DNA of 64,000 bases from Trogon surrucura (lineage: Eukaryota; Chordata; Aves; Trogoniformes; Trogonidae). The notes under the pieces were generated by a model. That model searched no databases. It had not been told where the DNA came from and saw only the letters and a program-made list of their open reading frames with translations. Below are positions 24,001-36,018 of the stretch, in pieces. Where the stretch lies: NCBI GenBank assembly GCA_020746105.1, contig CM036618.1, forward strand, positions 19,957,001 through 20,021,000, read 5' to 3'. The position numbers and the translations under genes are program-made. How positions within the stretch are numbered: position 1 is the first letter of the stretch; each line of letters begins with the position of its first letter.

Positions 24001-26664
24001 AAAGTGTGTTTTCCCTCACTTTTCTTGATTGCGTTGGCTTCGGCAGCTGCCACTTACACAAAAGTCAAAGTGCTGCAGGTGCTGGATACTACTAGCAAGT
24101 CAGAGTGCTGCTGACTTCCAGGGTTGAAAGTCTCCCACATCACACTATGGTCAACTCTTCAGAACAATAAACCTGACTGCAGGATTTACTACCTGTGCCT
24201 GGGGCCTCACTTAATATAGCTTTTTCCCTATATCCCTCCCCCACTCTTAGGTCAGGAGCAGCTTAGCCCTTTTCACTGCTGGGTAGAAAAACAGTAAGAA
24301 GGTTTTAGTTAGTTCTGGAGGCAACTTTTACATTTTTTAACACCTGTGTTTTCTAGACCAGGATGTGTGTTTTTTTACTTCAGGCAGAACAGGTTTATAA
24401 ATTGCAGTAGCTGGCTACCTTAAAGATGCCTTGCAGAAAGTTCTACAAAGGTCTGTGGCCACAGCAGAAGGAGTCAGTCAACTTTAAAATTACTTTATAA
24501 AGAAAGAATACTGCCAGTTTGACATTTATCAGCAGCAAAAAGTATGTCTCAGAGAGGAAAATATTGTGATGGTATTCAATACACTTGGCATTCAAATGAC
24601 AAAATTTTACAGGTGTTCCCTGTTTATCAATGGTAAAAGTTCTGCAGACTTTAATAAGACTTGCATTGCTAAATAACTGAATAGCTCTTGAAAATGTCAC
24701 TGTACTTATTCTTGAGGATAGTCCTTGTGAGGAATTGCTTCTGGAGAGTTGCGTACATGGTTAGCCCAACACAGTGCCTGTTCCCGCTCCTAACAATTCT
24801 CTTCAGCCACTGTCCAGAAGATGTACTAGCCCCTGGCATTGACGGATGAAGGACACGGCAGAAACCCAAGCCAGTTTGGTCTCTTGGTTCCTTATTTTTT
24901 CTTCTGACAGTTTCAGAGGAATCTGTGCAACTGACATGAGAATGAGCTGTGTAGTTTACGAGCATATAAAAGACAGAAGTAACGGTGTTTGGTAATCAGC
25001 CAGGAGGTATTTGCTATGAGAATACAGCAAGATTCTGTGTTAGATACAGTGATACTGTTTATCTTTAATAACAATCTAAAAGAAACAACAATACTCTAAT
25101 GAAACTCCAGGTTTCCTTGTGAAAGATGTTCCCCTGTAAACTGTGCGAGTTGAATAGTTATTGCTGTAGTGGTAAGCAAGGATAGCAAGATAAAGCAATT
25201 CAAGTGCCTCAGGGTGCCCCCCTTTTCTTAGAAAGCCAAAGCTTCAATTTCTAAACTGAAAAGCATGTTAAAAGCAAAGAAATATTGAAAGGAGCACAAA
25301 ACCTCAACAGTCTACTTTGGAAAAGCTGATATTCAAGAGATACAGTATATCAAGACATAAAGACTTTGCAGAAGCTGTGCTTCACTCTCAGAGAATGCGT
25401 ATTGTCAGCTATAAAATGTCATATACCTCAAACCTAACAGTAAAGTTTCTTACCATGAATACAGAGGTGTTAATCTTTTGTTACAGGACAACTGTTTAAG
25501 ATGCATGAAGTTGTTGTTCCAGTTACAAGAAAGAGATATGTTTCATTTTGCCTATAGGATATATGTATATAAAGAGAATAGTGAGACAGCTTTATCTGGC
25601 AATTAAAGTTGCTCTAGAAATACTGTATCTGTGTATTTTGTATCTCAATCTCTGGACAGATTTTTGTGTGAAAAAAAATGATATAAAGCTTTCCCACAGA
25701 TTCTTTTTAGCTGTTCCAAGTTCCCCTCGCAGTATGTGAGCATTGCATTTAAAGTTATGAAGTTTTCAAAGGGAAGAAATTCAGTTAATCAGATGGCAAA
25801 CATACGAGTGTATTTTCCCTGGTATCTATAGGCTATTGTTTGAAAGATCTTCTGTCTCTGACATAATAGACAGTGAACTTCCTCCGCTTTCAGTTACATT
25901 CATATAAATCTGGAGAAACACCTCTGAAATCCAAGATGAGTTCTGCCTCACTCTCTCTCTTTTGAGATGTTGGACCATGTCCAAGCCTTTTGCTTTGAAT
26001 AACTGCTTCCGATGCTGAGATTCTATTCACAAGTAAAGCATAGGAGGTGCATTAGGAAACATGGCTCTACACTTAGGGAAATGCTGAGGAATTAAGGTCT
26101 GTGTCAAATAAACCTGAGTCTAGCCCATAAGTCTCAGGATATGTAGCTCACTGTGTGTCCTGTGTACACAGCCAAGGAGCAAGATGTGCCCACACAGGAT
26201 CTGCAGTTTGCTGGCTGGCTGGAATGCGAGGCTGCTCGCATTTCCAAATGAGGCAGGATCCCTCTGCCCTCCCCTTTTCACATGTCCTCCATTTGTTTGG
26301 TTTTAATACCTTCCTTAGGTAAAATTAAGAAATGCATCTCATACCTTTTTCCATAAGCATTTCAAGATTTAGGTGGACTTGCAAGCCACTGCAGGTGATT
26401 GAACATTACATGAGTTCATTCATTCTGCTGAGAAGAGACAGTTACACTTTTCACAAATCAGATTCACTGCTGCTGAAACTGTGTTGTAAATCAGGTTAAT
26501 AAAACAACCTGGATCAAAATGAAGCTAACCAAAGTACTAGAAAAAAAAGTTTTTGGAGTTGTAATTTTCCTGTCAAATTATTTTGTAACCTGCAATACAT
26601 TTGCCTTAATTATTACAGAATCTGCTGCTTTATAACTATTTTTTTGAGAAACTTCTATGATGTA
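21061..26664. other. Unique stretch without recognised genes
   Basis: About 5.6 kb. Only short unrecognised frames were found (longest 98 codons, minus strand, 24669-24965). No RNA gene or transposon was recognised. Confidence 0.55.
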
Positions 26665-26710
26665 GGGGCTGGTTAGCTTACTAGGAGGGGCCGATTAGCT
26701 CACTTGGAGG
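26665..26710 (+). repeat. Extra tandem copies of the SINE head (22-bp unit)
   Basis: Two 22-bp units, GGGGCTGGTTAGCTTACTAGGA (26665-26686) and GGGGCCGATTAGCTCACTTGGA (26687-26708), precede the intact head, whose first 22 bases (26709-26730) form the third unit. Each unit carries the tRNA-Ile start and the A-box-like TAGCTCACTTGG. The outermost copy differs at four positions from the next. Confidence 0.9.
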
Positions 26711-26890
26711 GGCCGATTAGCTCACTTGGTTAGAGCGTGGTGCTGATAACACCAAAGTCGCAGGTTGGATCCCCATTCGGTCCCCATGTGCTGCCTGATC
26801 CAGTTGAGGGGTGTCCCTACCCATGACAAGGAGGTTGGATTAAATGATCTCTAAGGTCCCTTCCAGCCCAGGCTGTTCTATGACTCTATG
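26711..26890 (+). mobile_element. tRNA-Ile-headed SINE with CR1 tail
   Basis: The head (26711-26782) is a tRNA-Ile relative. The acceptor GGCCGAT pairs with TTCGGTC, with one G-T pair and one mismatch. The anticodon stem TGGTG/CACCA encloses CTGATAA, giving anticodon GAT at 26745-26747. The A box is good, but the B box reads GGTTGGATCCC instead of GGTTCGA, so transcription is probably impaired. After a short linker comes a CR1-type tail (about 26805-26890: GTGTCCCTACCC, GAGGTTGGATTAAATGATC, then octamers CTATGACTCTATG). This layout matches the tRNA-Ile/CR1 SINE described from passerine birds (TguSINE1), which borrows CR1 enzymes for mobility. It is a dead, moderately diverged copy. The family name is from memory. 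Confidence 0.88.
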
Positions 26891-27999
26891 TATAAATCCA
26901 CTGATACCTGCAAGTCAAAAACTGTAACTGGCTAGAAAAGACCCAAAGAAATGTTTCAAGGTCTTCGTGTCAGAATCAGAAACATCTTCTGGCCTTTGTT
27001 GTACGTGTACGTGTATGTGTATGGGCACTCGGTTTCTCTACATGATCATTCTTTTTTTGCAGGAAAAATTCACATATCAGCAACATTTCCTAACCACATG
27101 AATTTTAACTAATTTCACATTTTGTTAGGAATACTCCCTTTCTTTACTTGTATGCCAAATCCTAAACATCTTTTCTTGCATTTAAGAGACAAGTGTGCAG
27201 TAACGTCATCTCCAGCTACTTAACAACTCATGTGTAATGTGTTTCTCATTTCAACAATTCCCACTACTCAGCTCACAGTTTCATTAATTTTTCAGGTGAA
27301 GTTTTGCTGATATGTGGTTAAGGGATTGAAAATATTGAAATCCATTACACTGTACTTCTCTGGTACAAGCTGCCCTTGGAGTAATTTACTTAGTGTTAGT
27401 ACAACATCACTCCACACCACTCTGTAAAAAAATGAAGAAAACAAATCACATTTCTGAAGACAAGAGCTGGTAAATCAGTTTTGCTGTTGCTCAGACAGAT
27501 TTTCCCAATAACAAATTTATTGATAACATCAAAAATTATCTGGGTTAAATTCTCAGCAAAGGTTGTTTTTTCAAAGGGAACTGAAAGCATATTGATCTTC
27601 TGTTTTGAGGAGAAAAGGGCAAAAAATAAGATAATGAAACCAGAAATGTTATTTTTAATTTATAATAATGAAAAATAAGTAAAGGACTTTGTGGTACTCA
27701 AATCATGCCAAACCTAGGTATGACAATGCAGACAATGAGGGCTGCCTCACAGCATAGGGCAGTGCCCCCGTAAGAGACAGGCTGCAAGGCTGGAGGGACA
27801 GTTAACCTGGCCTGATCTAGAAGCACTTGCCTGGAATTAGAGTTCACTACAAGTTTAAATAGTACTTTTTAAACCAGAAATTACTCTGCTTGAAAAAACA
27901 AGGAGGCAAGAGTTGTTCGTGATGCTTTAGAAATCATGGAAACACCTGTGAAGCATCTGGTAGGAAAAGGGGCCCACACTCCAAAAAGATGTTGGGATC
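26891..27999. other. No gene recognised
   Basis: Unique sequence with a short GTACGT/GTATGT repeat (about 27001-27024). Frames of 64 and 65 codons on opposite strands near 27.4-27.7 kb are chance-length. Confidence 0.55.
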
Positions 28000-29030
28000 A
28001 TTAACTCATCTGAAGTGCATCTATACCAATGCACACAGTGTGAGCAACAAACAAGGGGAGCCAGCAGTGGCCTTGGTCACTACAGGAATAGGTATAAGCA
28101 AGAGCCTTTCTTCATCCCAGTCCCAGGCAGTAACTGTAAACATCAGGTGTCATCACTGCCAGTAGCACACACTGTCTGCAAAAACATGCCGCTAACTTCA
28201 GAAAGTGCAGCCTTTTAGAAGAGACTAAATTAGGAAAGTAAAATCACTGAACAGAACTGGGATTTTTAACTAAAACCAGGAAAATGAGGCAGCAGCAAAG
28301 ACAACTAGCCTGGCTGAACAGGGGAAAAATCAGGGGAAAAAAGGAATATTTATGGCCTCTGGAAGAGGGGGTAGGCCACTCATAACGAGTACAAGAATAT
28401 CGTCCGATTATGCAGGGAGATAATTAGAAGATCCAAAGCCCAGCTAGAAATTAATCCGGCTTCAAAGGTGAAGGACAGCAAGAAAAATTTCTATAAATAC
28501 ATTAACAAGAGAAAGACCAGAGAGAGCCTCCATACTCTACTAGACCCAGGAGGAAATATGATAACAAAAGATGAGTATAAGTGAGTATAAGGCTGAGGTG
28601 CTTAATGCCTTCTTTGCCCCAGTCTTTAGTAATAAAAACACTTTTACCAAGGGAAACTAGCCCCCCAAGCCAAGACACTGGGGCCAGGAGTAAAATGTCC
28701 TCTTAACAATCTGGGAGGAGATGGTCAGTGACCTGCTGCTCAACATCGATGTCCACAGACCTTTGGGGCCAGATGGGATTCATCCTAGAGTGCTGAGAGA
28801 ACTGGCAGGAGTGCTCACCGAGCCACTGTCTGTCATTTATCATCAGTCCTGGCTGACTGGGGAGGTCCCAGATGACTGGAAGTCAACCAGTACAACACCC
28901 ATCTTCAAGAAGGAATGGAAGGATGATCCACGAAACCACAGGCCTGTTAGCTTGTCTTCAACTCCAGAAAAGATGGTGGAGCAGATCATCCTGAGTTCCA
29001 TTATGCAACACATGCAGGGCAACCAGGTGA
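28000..29030 (+). mobile_element. CR1 LINE, 5' portion (split by an LTR)
   Basis: The piece starts near CTGAAGTGCATCTATACCAA, matching the CR1 ORF2 endonuclease start (LKCIYTNAHSVSNKQ). Most of the endonuclease then appears lost, and recognisable sequence resumes near 28280 with the stretch leading to reverse transcriptase. A 104-codon frame (28721-29035) encodes PLGPDGIHPRVLRELAG, SWLTGEVPDDWK and RPVSLSSTPEKMVEQIIL, typical of the CR1 reverse transcriptase N-terminus. The element breaks at GGCAACCAGGTGATC and resumes at 30200 after the nested LTR. Several stops lie upstream of the intact frame, so this is a dead copy. Confidence 0.88.
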
Positions 29031-30199
29031 TCTGACCCTGGCTGGCAGCAAGGTACCCACACAGCTGCTCTCTCACGGGGGGGGGTGAGAGTAGGGGGGT
29101 ACTTCACTCGACAAGGGGAGAAAATACATCAAAGGGCTCAAGGTTTGAGATAAGGACAGGGAGATCACTTGCTTTTACCATCCTGGGTAAAACAGACTCG
29201 ATTTCGGGGAAATTAGTCAGATCTATTAAAAGAACAAATCAGGGAAGAGTAGCTAGAAAAAAAGAAAAGCAAACAAATCTTAAAAGCGGAACACCTTCCC
29301 TCCATATCTCCCTTCTTCCCAGGCTTAACATCAATCCCGGTTTCTCCACCTCCTCCCCCTGAGCGGCGCAGGGGGACAGGGAATGGGGGTTACGGTCAGT
29401 TCATCCGACGTTGGTTTCACCGCTTCTTCACTCTGGGGGAGGACTCTTCACTCTTCCCCAGGGCCCGTTGTGGGGTCCCTCTCACAGGAGACAAGCTTCA
29501 CGCTCTCTTCTCCAGTGTGAGTCCCATGAAGGGCAATTCATCACAAACTGCCCAATGTGAGACACCTCACAAGGGGTAGCCCACCCCTCGTGAGTCTGAG
29601 GCGCAGTCCTTCAGGGAAAACTGCTCCAGTGTAAATCCTCCGCAGCATCACAAAAGTCCCACCAGCCAACCTGCTCCAGCATGGGCATTCACCCTTCCAC
29701 GGGCTACAGGCTCTGGAAGTCACTTGCTCCGATGCAGGCTTCCCACGGGCTACAACCCCTTTCAGACATCCATCCACTCGGTGTGGGGTCCTCTGCCCCA
29801 CAGTGGATATCTACATCCCGCCCATGGGCTGCAGGAGGACAACCTGCTTCACCATGGTCTTCATCATGACCTGGAGGACTCTTTGCTCTGGCACCTGGAG
29901 CATATCCTTCCCCCCTCTCCTTCTTCACTGACCTTGGTGTCTTCACTTATTCTTCACTCCTCCATCTTTGTGCCAGCTGTTGTGGCGCAGTTCTTTTTCC
30001 CCTTTCTTAAATATGTTTTCACAGAGGCGTTCCTCTCCTGTCATTTTACTGATAGGCTCAGCCTTGGCCAGCAGTGGGTCCCTCTTTGGAGCCAGCTGGC
30101 ATTGGCTCTGTCAAACTCAGGAAGCTTCTAGTAGCTTCTTGAAGAAGCCACTCTGCAGTTCCCCCTCCCCACAAGCAAAATCCAGCCAGGCCAACACAA
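29031..30199 (-). mobile_element. Solo LTR of an avian endogenous retrovirus, nested in CR1
   Basis: About 1.17 kb, minus orientation. Read on the minus strand it begins TGTATTGTGTTGGCCTGG and has an AT-rich TATTTAAG promoter-like box. It then passes through repeated modules of about 40 bp with CTGGAGCAG/CAGCCCATGG-like cores. It ends near CCAGCCAGGGTCA. Both sides continue one CR1 reading direction, so the LTR inserted into an existing CR1. No internal genes or second LTR are present, so it is a solo LTR. It is less diverged than the copy at 11287-12322. The retroviral class is not settled from sequence alone; ERVL-like is likely. Edges are uncertain by a few bases and no clear target duplication was seen. 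Open frames within it are compositional. Confidence 0.82.
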
Positions 30200-31362
30200 T
30201 ACACCCAGTCAACATGGGTTTATGAAGGGCAGATCCTGTTTAACAAACCTGAGCGCCTTCTATGACAGGGTGACCCACTTGTTCAATGAAGGAAAAGCTG
30301 TGGATGTTTTCCACCTTGACTTTAGTAAGGCATTCAACACTGTTGCCCACAGCATTCTACAGAAATTGACTGCTCTTGATTTGGATGGGCATATTCTTTG
30401 CCGGGTGAAAAACTGGTTAGATGGCTGAATCCAAAGAGTTGTGGTCAATGGAATTAAACTTGGTTGGAGACCAGTCATGAGTTGTGTCCCCCAGGGCTCA
30501 GTGTTGGGCCCAGTCCTGTTTAACATTTCCATCAATTACTTGGATGGAGGAGTAGAGTGCACTCTCAGTAAGTTTGCAGATGCCACCAACCTGGGTGGAA
30601 GTGTTGATCTCCTTGAGGGTAGAGAGGTTCTACAGAGCGATCTAGACAGGCTGGATCACTGGGTCAAGGCCAATTCCATGAGTTTCAATAAGGCCAAATG
30701 TCGGGTCCTGCACTGACAACAATCCCCAGCAGCTCCACAGGCTTGGGGAGGAGTGGTTGGAGAGCTGCCAGGAAGAGAAGTACCTCAGGGTGGGTGGGGG
30801 GAGCGGAGCAGGGAGGTGATCATGCCCCTGTGGTCTGCTTTGGTGAGACCTCACCTTCAGTACTGTGTCCAGTTTTGGGCCCCTCACTACAAGAGGGATA
30901 ATGAGGTGCTGGAGAGGGTACAGAGGCGGGCTAGCAAGCTGGTAAAAGATTTGAAGCATCTGTTGTACGAGGAACAGCTGAGGGATTTGGGGCTATTTAG
31001 TCTGGAGAAGAGGAGACTGAGGGGGAGACATTATCGTTCTCTACAACTACTTGAAGGGAGGTTGTAGTGAGGCAGGAGTTGGTCGGTTCTCCTTAATGAC
31101 AAGTGATAGGGCAAGGGGAATTGGCCTTAAGTTGTGCCAGGAAAGGTTCAGGTTGAATATCAGGAAGAATTTCTTTACTGAAAGGGTTGTCAGGCACTGG
31201 CATAGTCAGCCTGGGGTGGTGGTTGAGTTGCCATCCCTGGAGGTTTTTATGAGCTGTTGTGCTGAAGGACATGGTTTAGTGGTGTTGATAGGGATAGGAA
31301 AAGGTTGAACTCGATGATCTTGAAGGTCTCTTCCAAACAAAACTTGTCCGTGATTCTAAATA
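30200..31362 (+). mobile_element. CR1 LINE, 3' portion (continues from 29030)
   Basis: The reverse transcriptase resumes with HGFMKGRSCLTNLSAFYDRV and reaches the end of ORF2 and the 3' UTR. Motif A reads FSKAFNTV, where active CR1 has SKAFDTV. Motif [14 protein letters not shown] is intact. Motif C reads FADATNLG, where active copies have FADDTKLG. Thus two catalytic aspartates are substituted, and a stop (CGA to TGA type) follows NWLDG near 30426. The C-terminal part appears in frames 30753-31067 and 31051-31308. The 3' end is TTGAACTCGATGATCTTGAAGG followed by a decayed octamer near 31350-31362. This is an older, inactive copy. Confidence 0.93.
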
Positions 31363-32113
31363 ATATCATCTTTCCTGCTAGGCTAGTCAGAATTACCAGG
31401 CCTAGTCCTGACATCTATATGTGTCTTAATTGACACAGGATTGTGAGGGAATTGGAGAAACGGAAGAGATTTAGCCCCAAAATGTTGCTGTAAGACCTAA
31501 ACTACCCTATGATCTTAGATTGAATCTCTCTGGAGTGAACTGACTTATTTCTATTTACTTCATTAGGTTATAGATGAGGCCCAAAGGGCTGTGAAATTTA
31601 AATATGAGTAGACTTTTATTTTACAGCATGCCTGCACCTGCCGTGGAAACCAGAGTTACTTCCACTTCAGAAGGCAGCAGTTCCCAAAAACCTATCAAAT
31701 AACAGAAAACTTGCAAATCAGCCATTCATACTATGCAGACCACTGCCTGGAGAGGACTGAGAGATGCCTGGATGAAATATTTAGGACCAAGGTTATGTAT
31801 ACGGTATAAGGGATGAGCTGAGCTTTTCAAAACCTTGCAGTTAAGAAAAATAGTGGAGATTTGGCTTTGATCCCCCCAAATACCTAAACCTTGAAGAAAG
31901 TCTTGCTGCAAAGATGTCTTATAAATGACTGAATTATGTGCCCCACGCACCAAAACTTTTGATGGGGAAGAAAACCTAGACTATTCACTTTAAAATGTTG
32001 CTGAGAGGTAACTGAATGAAGAAACCCTGGGTGGGACAGCCCATAAACTGCTCAACAATGGAAGGGTTTTTTTTTTACTTTTTATGTAAAAACAAGGGCT
32101 GAATGGCAGATGT

Positions 32114-32137
32114 TGTGTGTGTGTGTGTGTGTGTGTG
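32114..32137. repeat. (TG)12 microsatellite
   Basis: Twelve uninterrupted TG units, likely polymorphic. Confidence 0.95.
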
Positions 32138-34825
32138 CGCCTTGGCAGCAACTTTAAAATCTTCCAGTGAGTTTGGGAAGGTTTTCAACCTACACATGGG
32201 CATGGCTTCCTTTAGGCCTTCCTACTGCTCCCCAGGTGAGCAAAGACAGTTGTGTGGCCTCTGTGCACCCGAGCCCTGGGAGAGAAGCAGAGCTGGTGCA
32301 CAGATGGGGGGCTACTGGACGCTATAAGGATGTGTTACCCACCCAAGTCTCAGAGCAGCCCCAATTATTGCGAGACGCACTGGGTTCATTGTCAATTAGA
32401 GTGGCAGTGGCGGCAAGCAGCAGCTGTGACAGATGGCTGGGCTCCAGCCACCTCATGGCAATGGGATCAGAGCCAACTCAAATCTTTTCTTCCCTCTTAC
32501 AAAAAAAAAAAGAAGATAAAGGAAAGACCCCCAACTCCCAACACATCGTTGTCAGCTGTAAGGTAAAAAGGGGAAGCATCATATCTTCAAAGCCATTATT
32601 TATCCATTCTCTATTAATCCTTATTTTCAGCTTTTAGAAATCAAGATTGTGTTTATTTATTACTTACTTCACACATGTTTTTGCAGGATGTTCAACCCAG
32701 AACACAGTTTACATTTGTTCTGAGGGAAATTTACAAGATACTTTACTCATAACTGAACTGATTTAATCCAGTTGTTAGCTTCTTAATTGGAGAAGTTTTT
32801 TCTCAGAATTATACGAGCTTCATTTCTAAACACAGCACATTAAAATAAACCCAAGGCTGAGCCTATTGTTTCTGCTGAAATATGATTGTTCATTACTTTT
32901 AGATTATATTTACTCAGTGTTAAAAACTGGAATGATAGCATCCTTCCCAATCTCATATAGGCAAGACTTCAGGTGCTCTCCGAAGGTCTACCAGTACTTT
33001 AATTTCCAGGTGATTTGGGGTGTTGGGCACCTCTGTTCTTCTCTATGTTCACCCATTGTCAACCTAAACCTAATCTTTCAGGCACCAAGGAAATGCCTCA
33101 AACTCTAAGTACCTAGTGTGGAGTAATCAACACAAATGCAGCCAACACAGGCCACATTTTGACAGCTTTCTACATCACTTTTGATTACCTGAAGAATTCA
33201 AGCCTTTGACCACAGAGTACAAGTTTATTGATACCATGTGGGCCACAACAGTAGCAAAAGTGTAGCTCTCTGAGGTGTTATGTTAATGCTCTGTAAGAAG
33301 ACCAGAGGGAATACACAAACATGGATGGTGGGATCTCACTAGAGGAAGTTCTCCTCCTATTTTACTAGCTGCCAATTTGAAAACACAAGTGCAGAATAGT
33401 CTAGAAATTGAGTGAAGGAGTTTGTTTGACGTTGAATAAAAGGAGCTGACAGGTAATAGACATAATCCAAAGAAGGAAACATTTATATTCTTTGTCAACT
33501 AAATCAGTGATGCTTTGAGAAAGAAGAAGCAAGAGGAAAGCAAAGAAAGAGTGTGTTACTTTCATGCTGACTTTAAACTAGTCTTTCTGCAAGCGCTAGG
33601 ACAAAATGTATTTTCCCTCAAGAACCAAACAGTCCACCAGAGATTTTCAGCCAAAAGGTAAGGCATTTTCAACTGTCCTGAAGAAACTATCTCTTTTCAT
33701 AGTTGAGAAAATTTTGAGTAGGCTAAATATAAACAGAGCCACCAGGAGTTGGGCATACAAAATTAGAGAAATCTGTCACAAATGAAAGACTACAAAATAG
33801 ACTTTCACCAAATACTGCAAAAGAGAAGAAAAGGAAAATTAAAACAAAGAAAGTCCTAGCAGCATTATTAATTACTATGTGTTTTGTTACTGATATTATA
33901 CTGGTGTTGTGAGACCCCTATCTAGAGTTAAAATTTAATCCTGAGATACGAGCCGTTGTGTATCTGGTTACTTAATGCTCCCAAGGGGGTGGGAGAACTG
34001 ATAGAAAGCTTAACCTCTGATTGTTAGTAATGTTGGCAATTGACTACACTCTTAGGACAACAAAAAGGCAAAAATGGGGTTTTTGTTACTATTAATATAA
34101 GCTTTCTGATTTTTTTTTAACAAAAATAAAAGATTTCCTCAAGCTGAATTCAACAGCTTAATGAGCTGTTACTGCTTAGTTTTGATTGACTTACTCAACA
34201 TTCTCTTCATTCATTAAACAAATAGATGAAATCAAACCAGGTTGTGAGTTTATGATATTAGAGCTTTTGTTGTTTGTCTATGGTGAAAGAAAAATCTTTC
34301 CCTTGCTCAACCTTTGGTGCAGAGGTTATTTTTTGGAGGATGTCAGGACAAGAAAACACCGTGTCTCCTCAACCATGTTTAGAATTCAGCTCAGTCTGTT
34401 AAAGCCACAACTACAGCTGGTAAAGGCTCAGCGATCTGCAATCAGTGATGTATGCAAAGTAGATCATCCCTTCTAGCTTTGTTTTTGTCTCTCTGTGAAC
34501 TAGCCTACTGAACTGTGCAAACTGTGACCAGGTAATGTTCCTTTTCTCAAAAACTCCAAAAAGTGCTTATAGCACAGGTAGCAGAAAGAAAAAAAAACCA
34601 CACCCCAGAGATGAGGAGTGAGAGAACACCTGGTGTTTGGGTTTTCATGTGGTGATCTGATACACAACGAGAACAAAAGAAGTGTCCATGGGCAGAAAAG
34701 TAACATGGGCAAAACAGGAGAAGAAATGCAGTTCTTCCAGGTTCCTTTAAGGCATCCTAATCATATAATCAGGTCTCCTCTTTTGAAGGACAAGCAGGTC
34801 AAAATAGGGAGAGAGATAAAAATGA

Positions 34826-34863
34826 AATGCAAATACTTCTCTTTAAAGAGAAGTATTTGCATT
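34826..34863. other. Perfect 38-bp palindrome with two POU octamers
   Basis: The arm AATGCAAATACTTCTCTTT (34826-34844) is followed immediately by its exact reverse complement (34845-34863), with no spacer. Each arm contains the octamer ATGCAAAT (34827-34834, and inverted at 34855-34862), the consensus site for POU-family factors such as Oct-1. The function is unknown. Confidence 0.9.
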
Positions 34864-35645
34864 AATTTTTACAGACTTTGGCCCAGATCTCATAAAGAGA
34901 TGAATAAAATGATTTTAACTAAAATAACTTGCTGATGAAAATAAATCATTCTAAGATGTAAAGCTTACTGTGTAGCTTTGGATGCAGTTATCTAGATCAG
35001 ATAAAAACTGAATCAGAAATCCCTTCTTTACCTCCAAATAACAACCTCTGCTCTGAATTTCAGTGAAATGCTGAAAGAAACTTGAATAAATTAGTATTGT
35101 TAAAAATTGTAACACACTGTTTGATAATTATTACTCAATCTGCTCTGCAATCAAACTTTTGAAATTGTGCTTTACAATAACTTTAAATATATAAAAGAAG
35201 TTCTCCATTTGCTAATTATATCACATTTGCAGTTTCAGGGAGAACGGAAGTTGAGATCCCTGCAAAGGTTAAAGGCAGATTTAAAATGAAAAAATAATTT
35301 CAACATTAAGGAGGTGAATAACTTTACACTTGAGAACCATTCCATTTGGCACTATTCATGTGTATAATCACATATCATTACACTGGAGTTTAATTCTGCT
35401 AATCCTTATTTTGGGCTGGGTCACACTGCTAATTTTTAAAAGACTGTTCATCCATTTCAGTGTGTATTTCTAGCTACGATGCAAAAGAGCTCTTTCAATA
35501 AAAATATTCTTGAGAAAAAAATCTCTGAGAAGTAGTCCCTGTGACACTAATGTTATTGCCTCCTCTATCAACAGGTAAAGATAAATTAGTAGTTAATTGA
35601 TACAGATGGTATGCTGGTGAACAACCACACTCTGCAGCAAGGATT

Positions 35646-35673
35646 AAAAAAAAAAAAGAAAAAAAAAAGAAAG
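35646..35673. repeat. A-rich low-complexity run
   Basis: An almost pure A tract interrupted by two G residues. Confidence 0.85.
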
Positions 35674-36018
35674 ATAAGGCAGAGTTTTTATACAAGGCCA
35701 CCTTGTAGCTCTCTATTAACTTGCAACCTCTGCAATATCTTGTATATTGTTGACATTCCTTAGCTTGGGCTAACAGTAACGTGCATACAATACTCCCATC
35801 ATACTCTTCACTAGCTCAGTCAGCCCTATTCACGTGTTACACACCTGTGCATATTTGCAGTCCATTTAACTGTGATGCAAGAAATATTAGCTTTCAAGGT
35901 GGACTCAGTAAAGATGTTTCTCTCTCATTTTTGAATGAAACACAAGCACTAAAAGAATAGTTAGGAAGTCACAGGCCCTATATCCTACATAATCCTTATG
36001 TTTGATGCTATCATGGTA

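Noticed and set aside
29541-30225. Cluster of open frames up to 135 codons on both strands
   Set aside because: They fall almost entirely within the nested solo LTR, which is GC-rich and stop-poor; no retroviral or host domain is visible.
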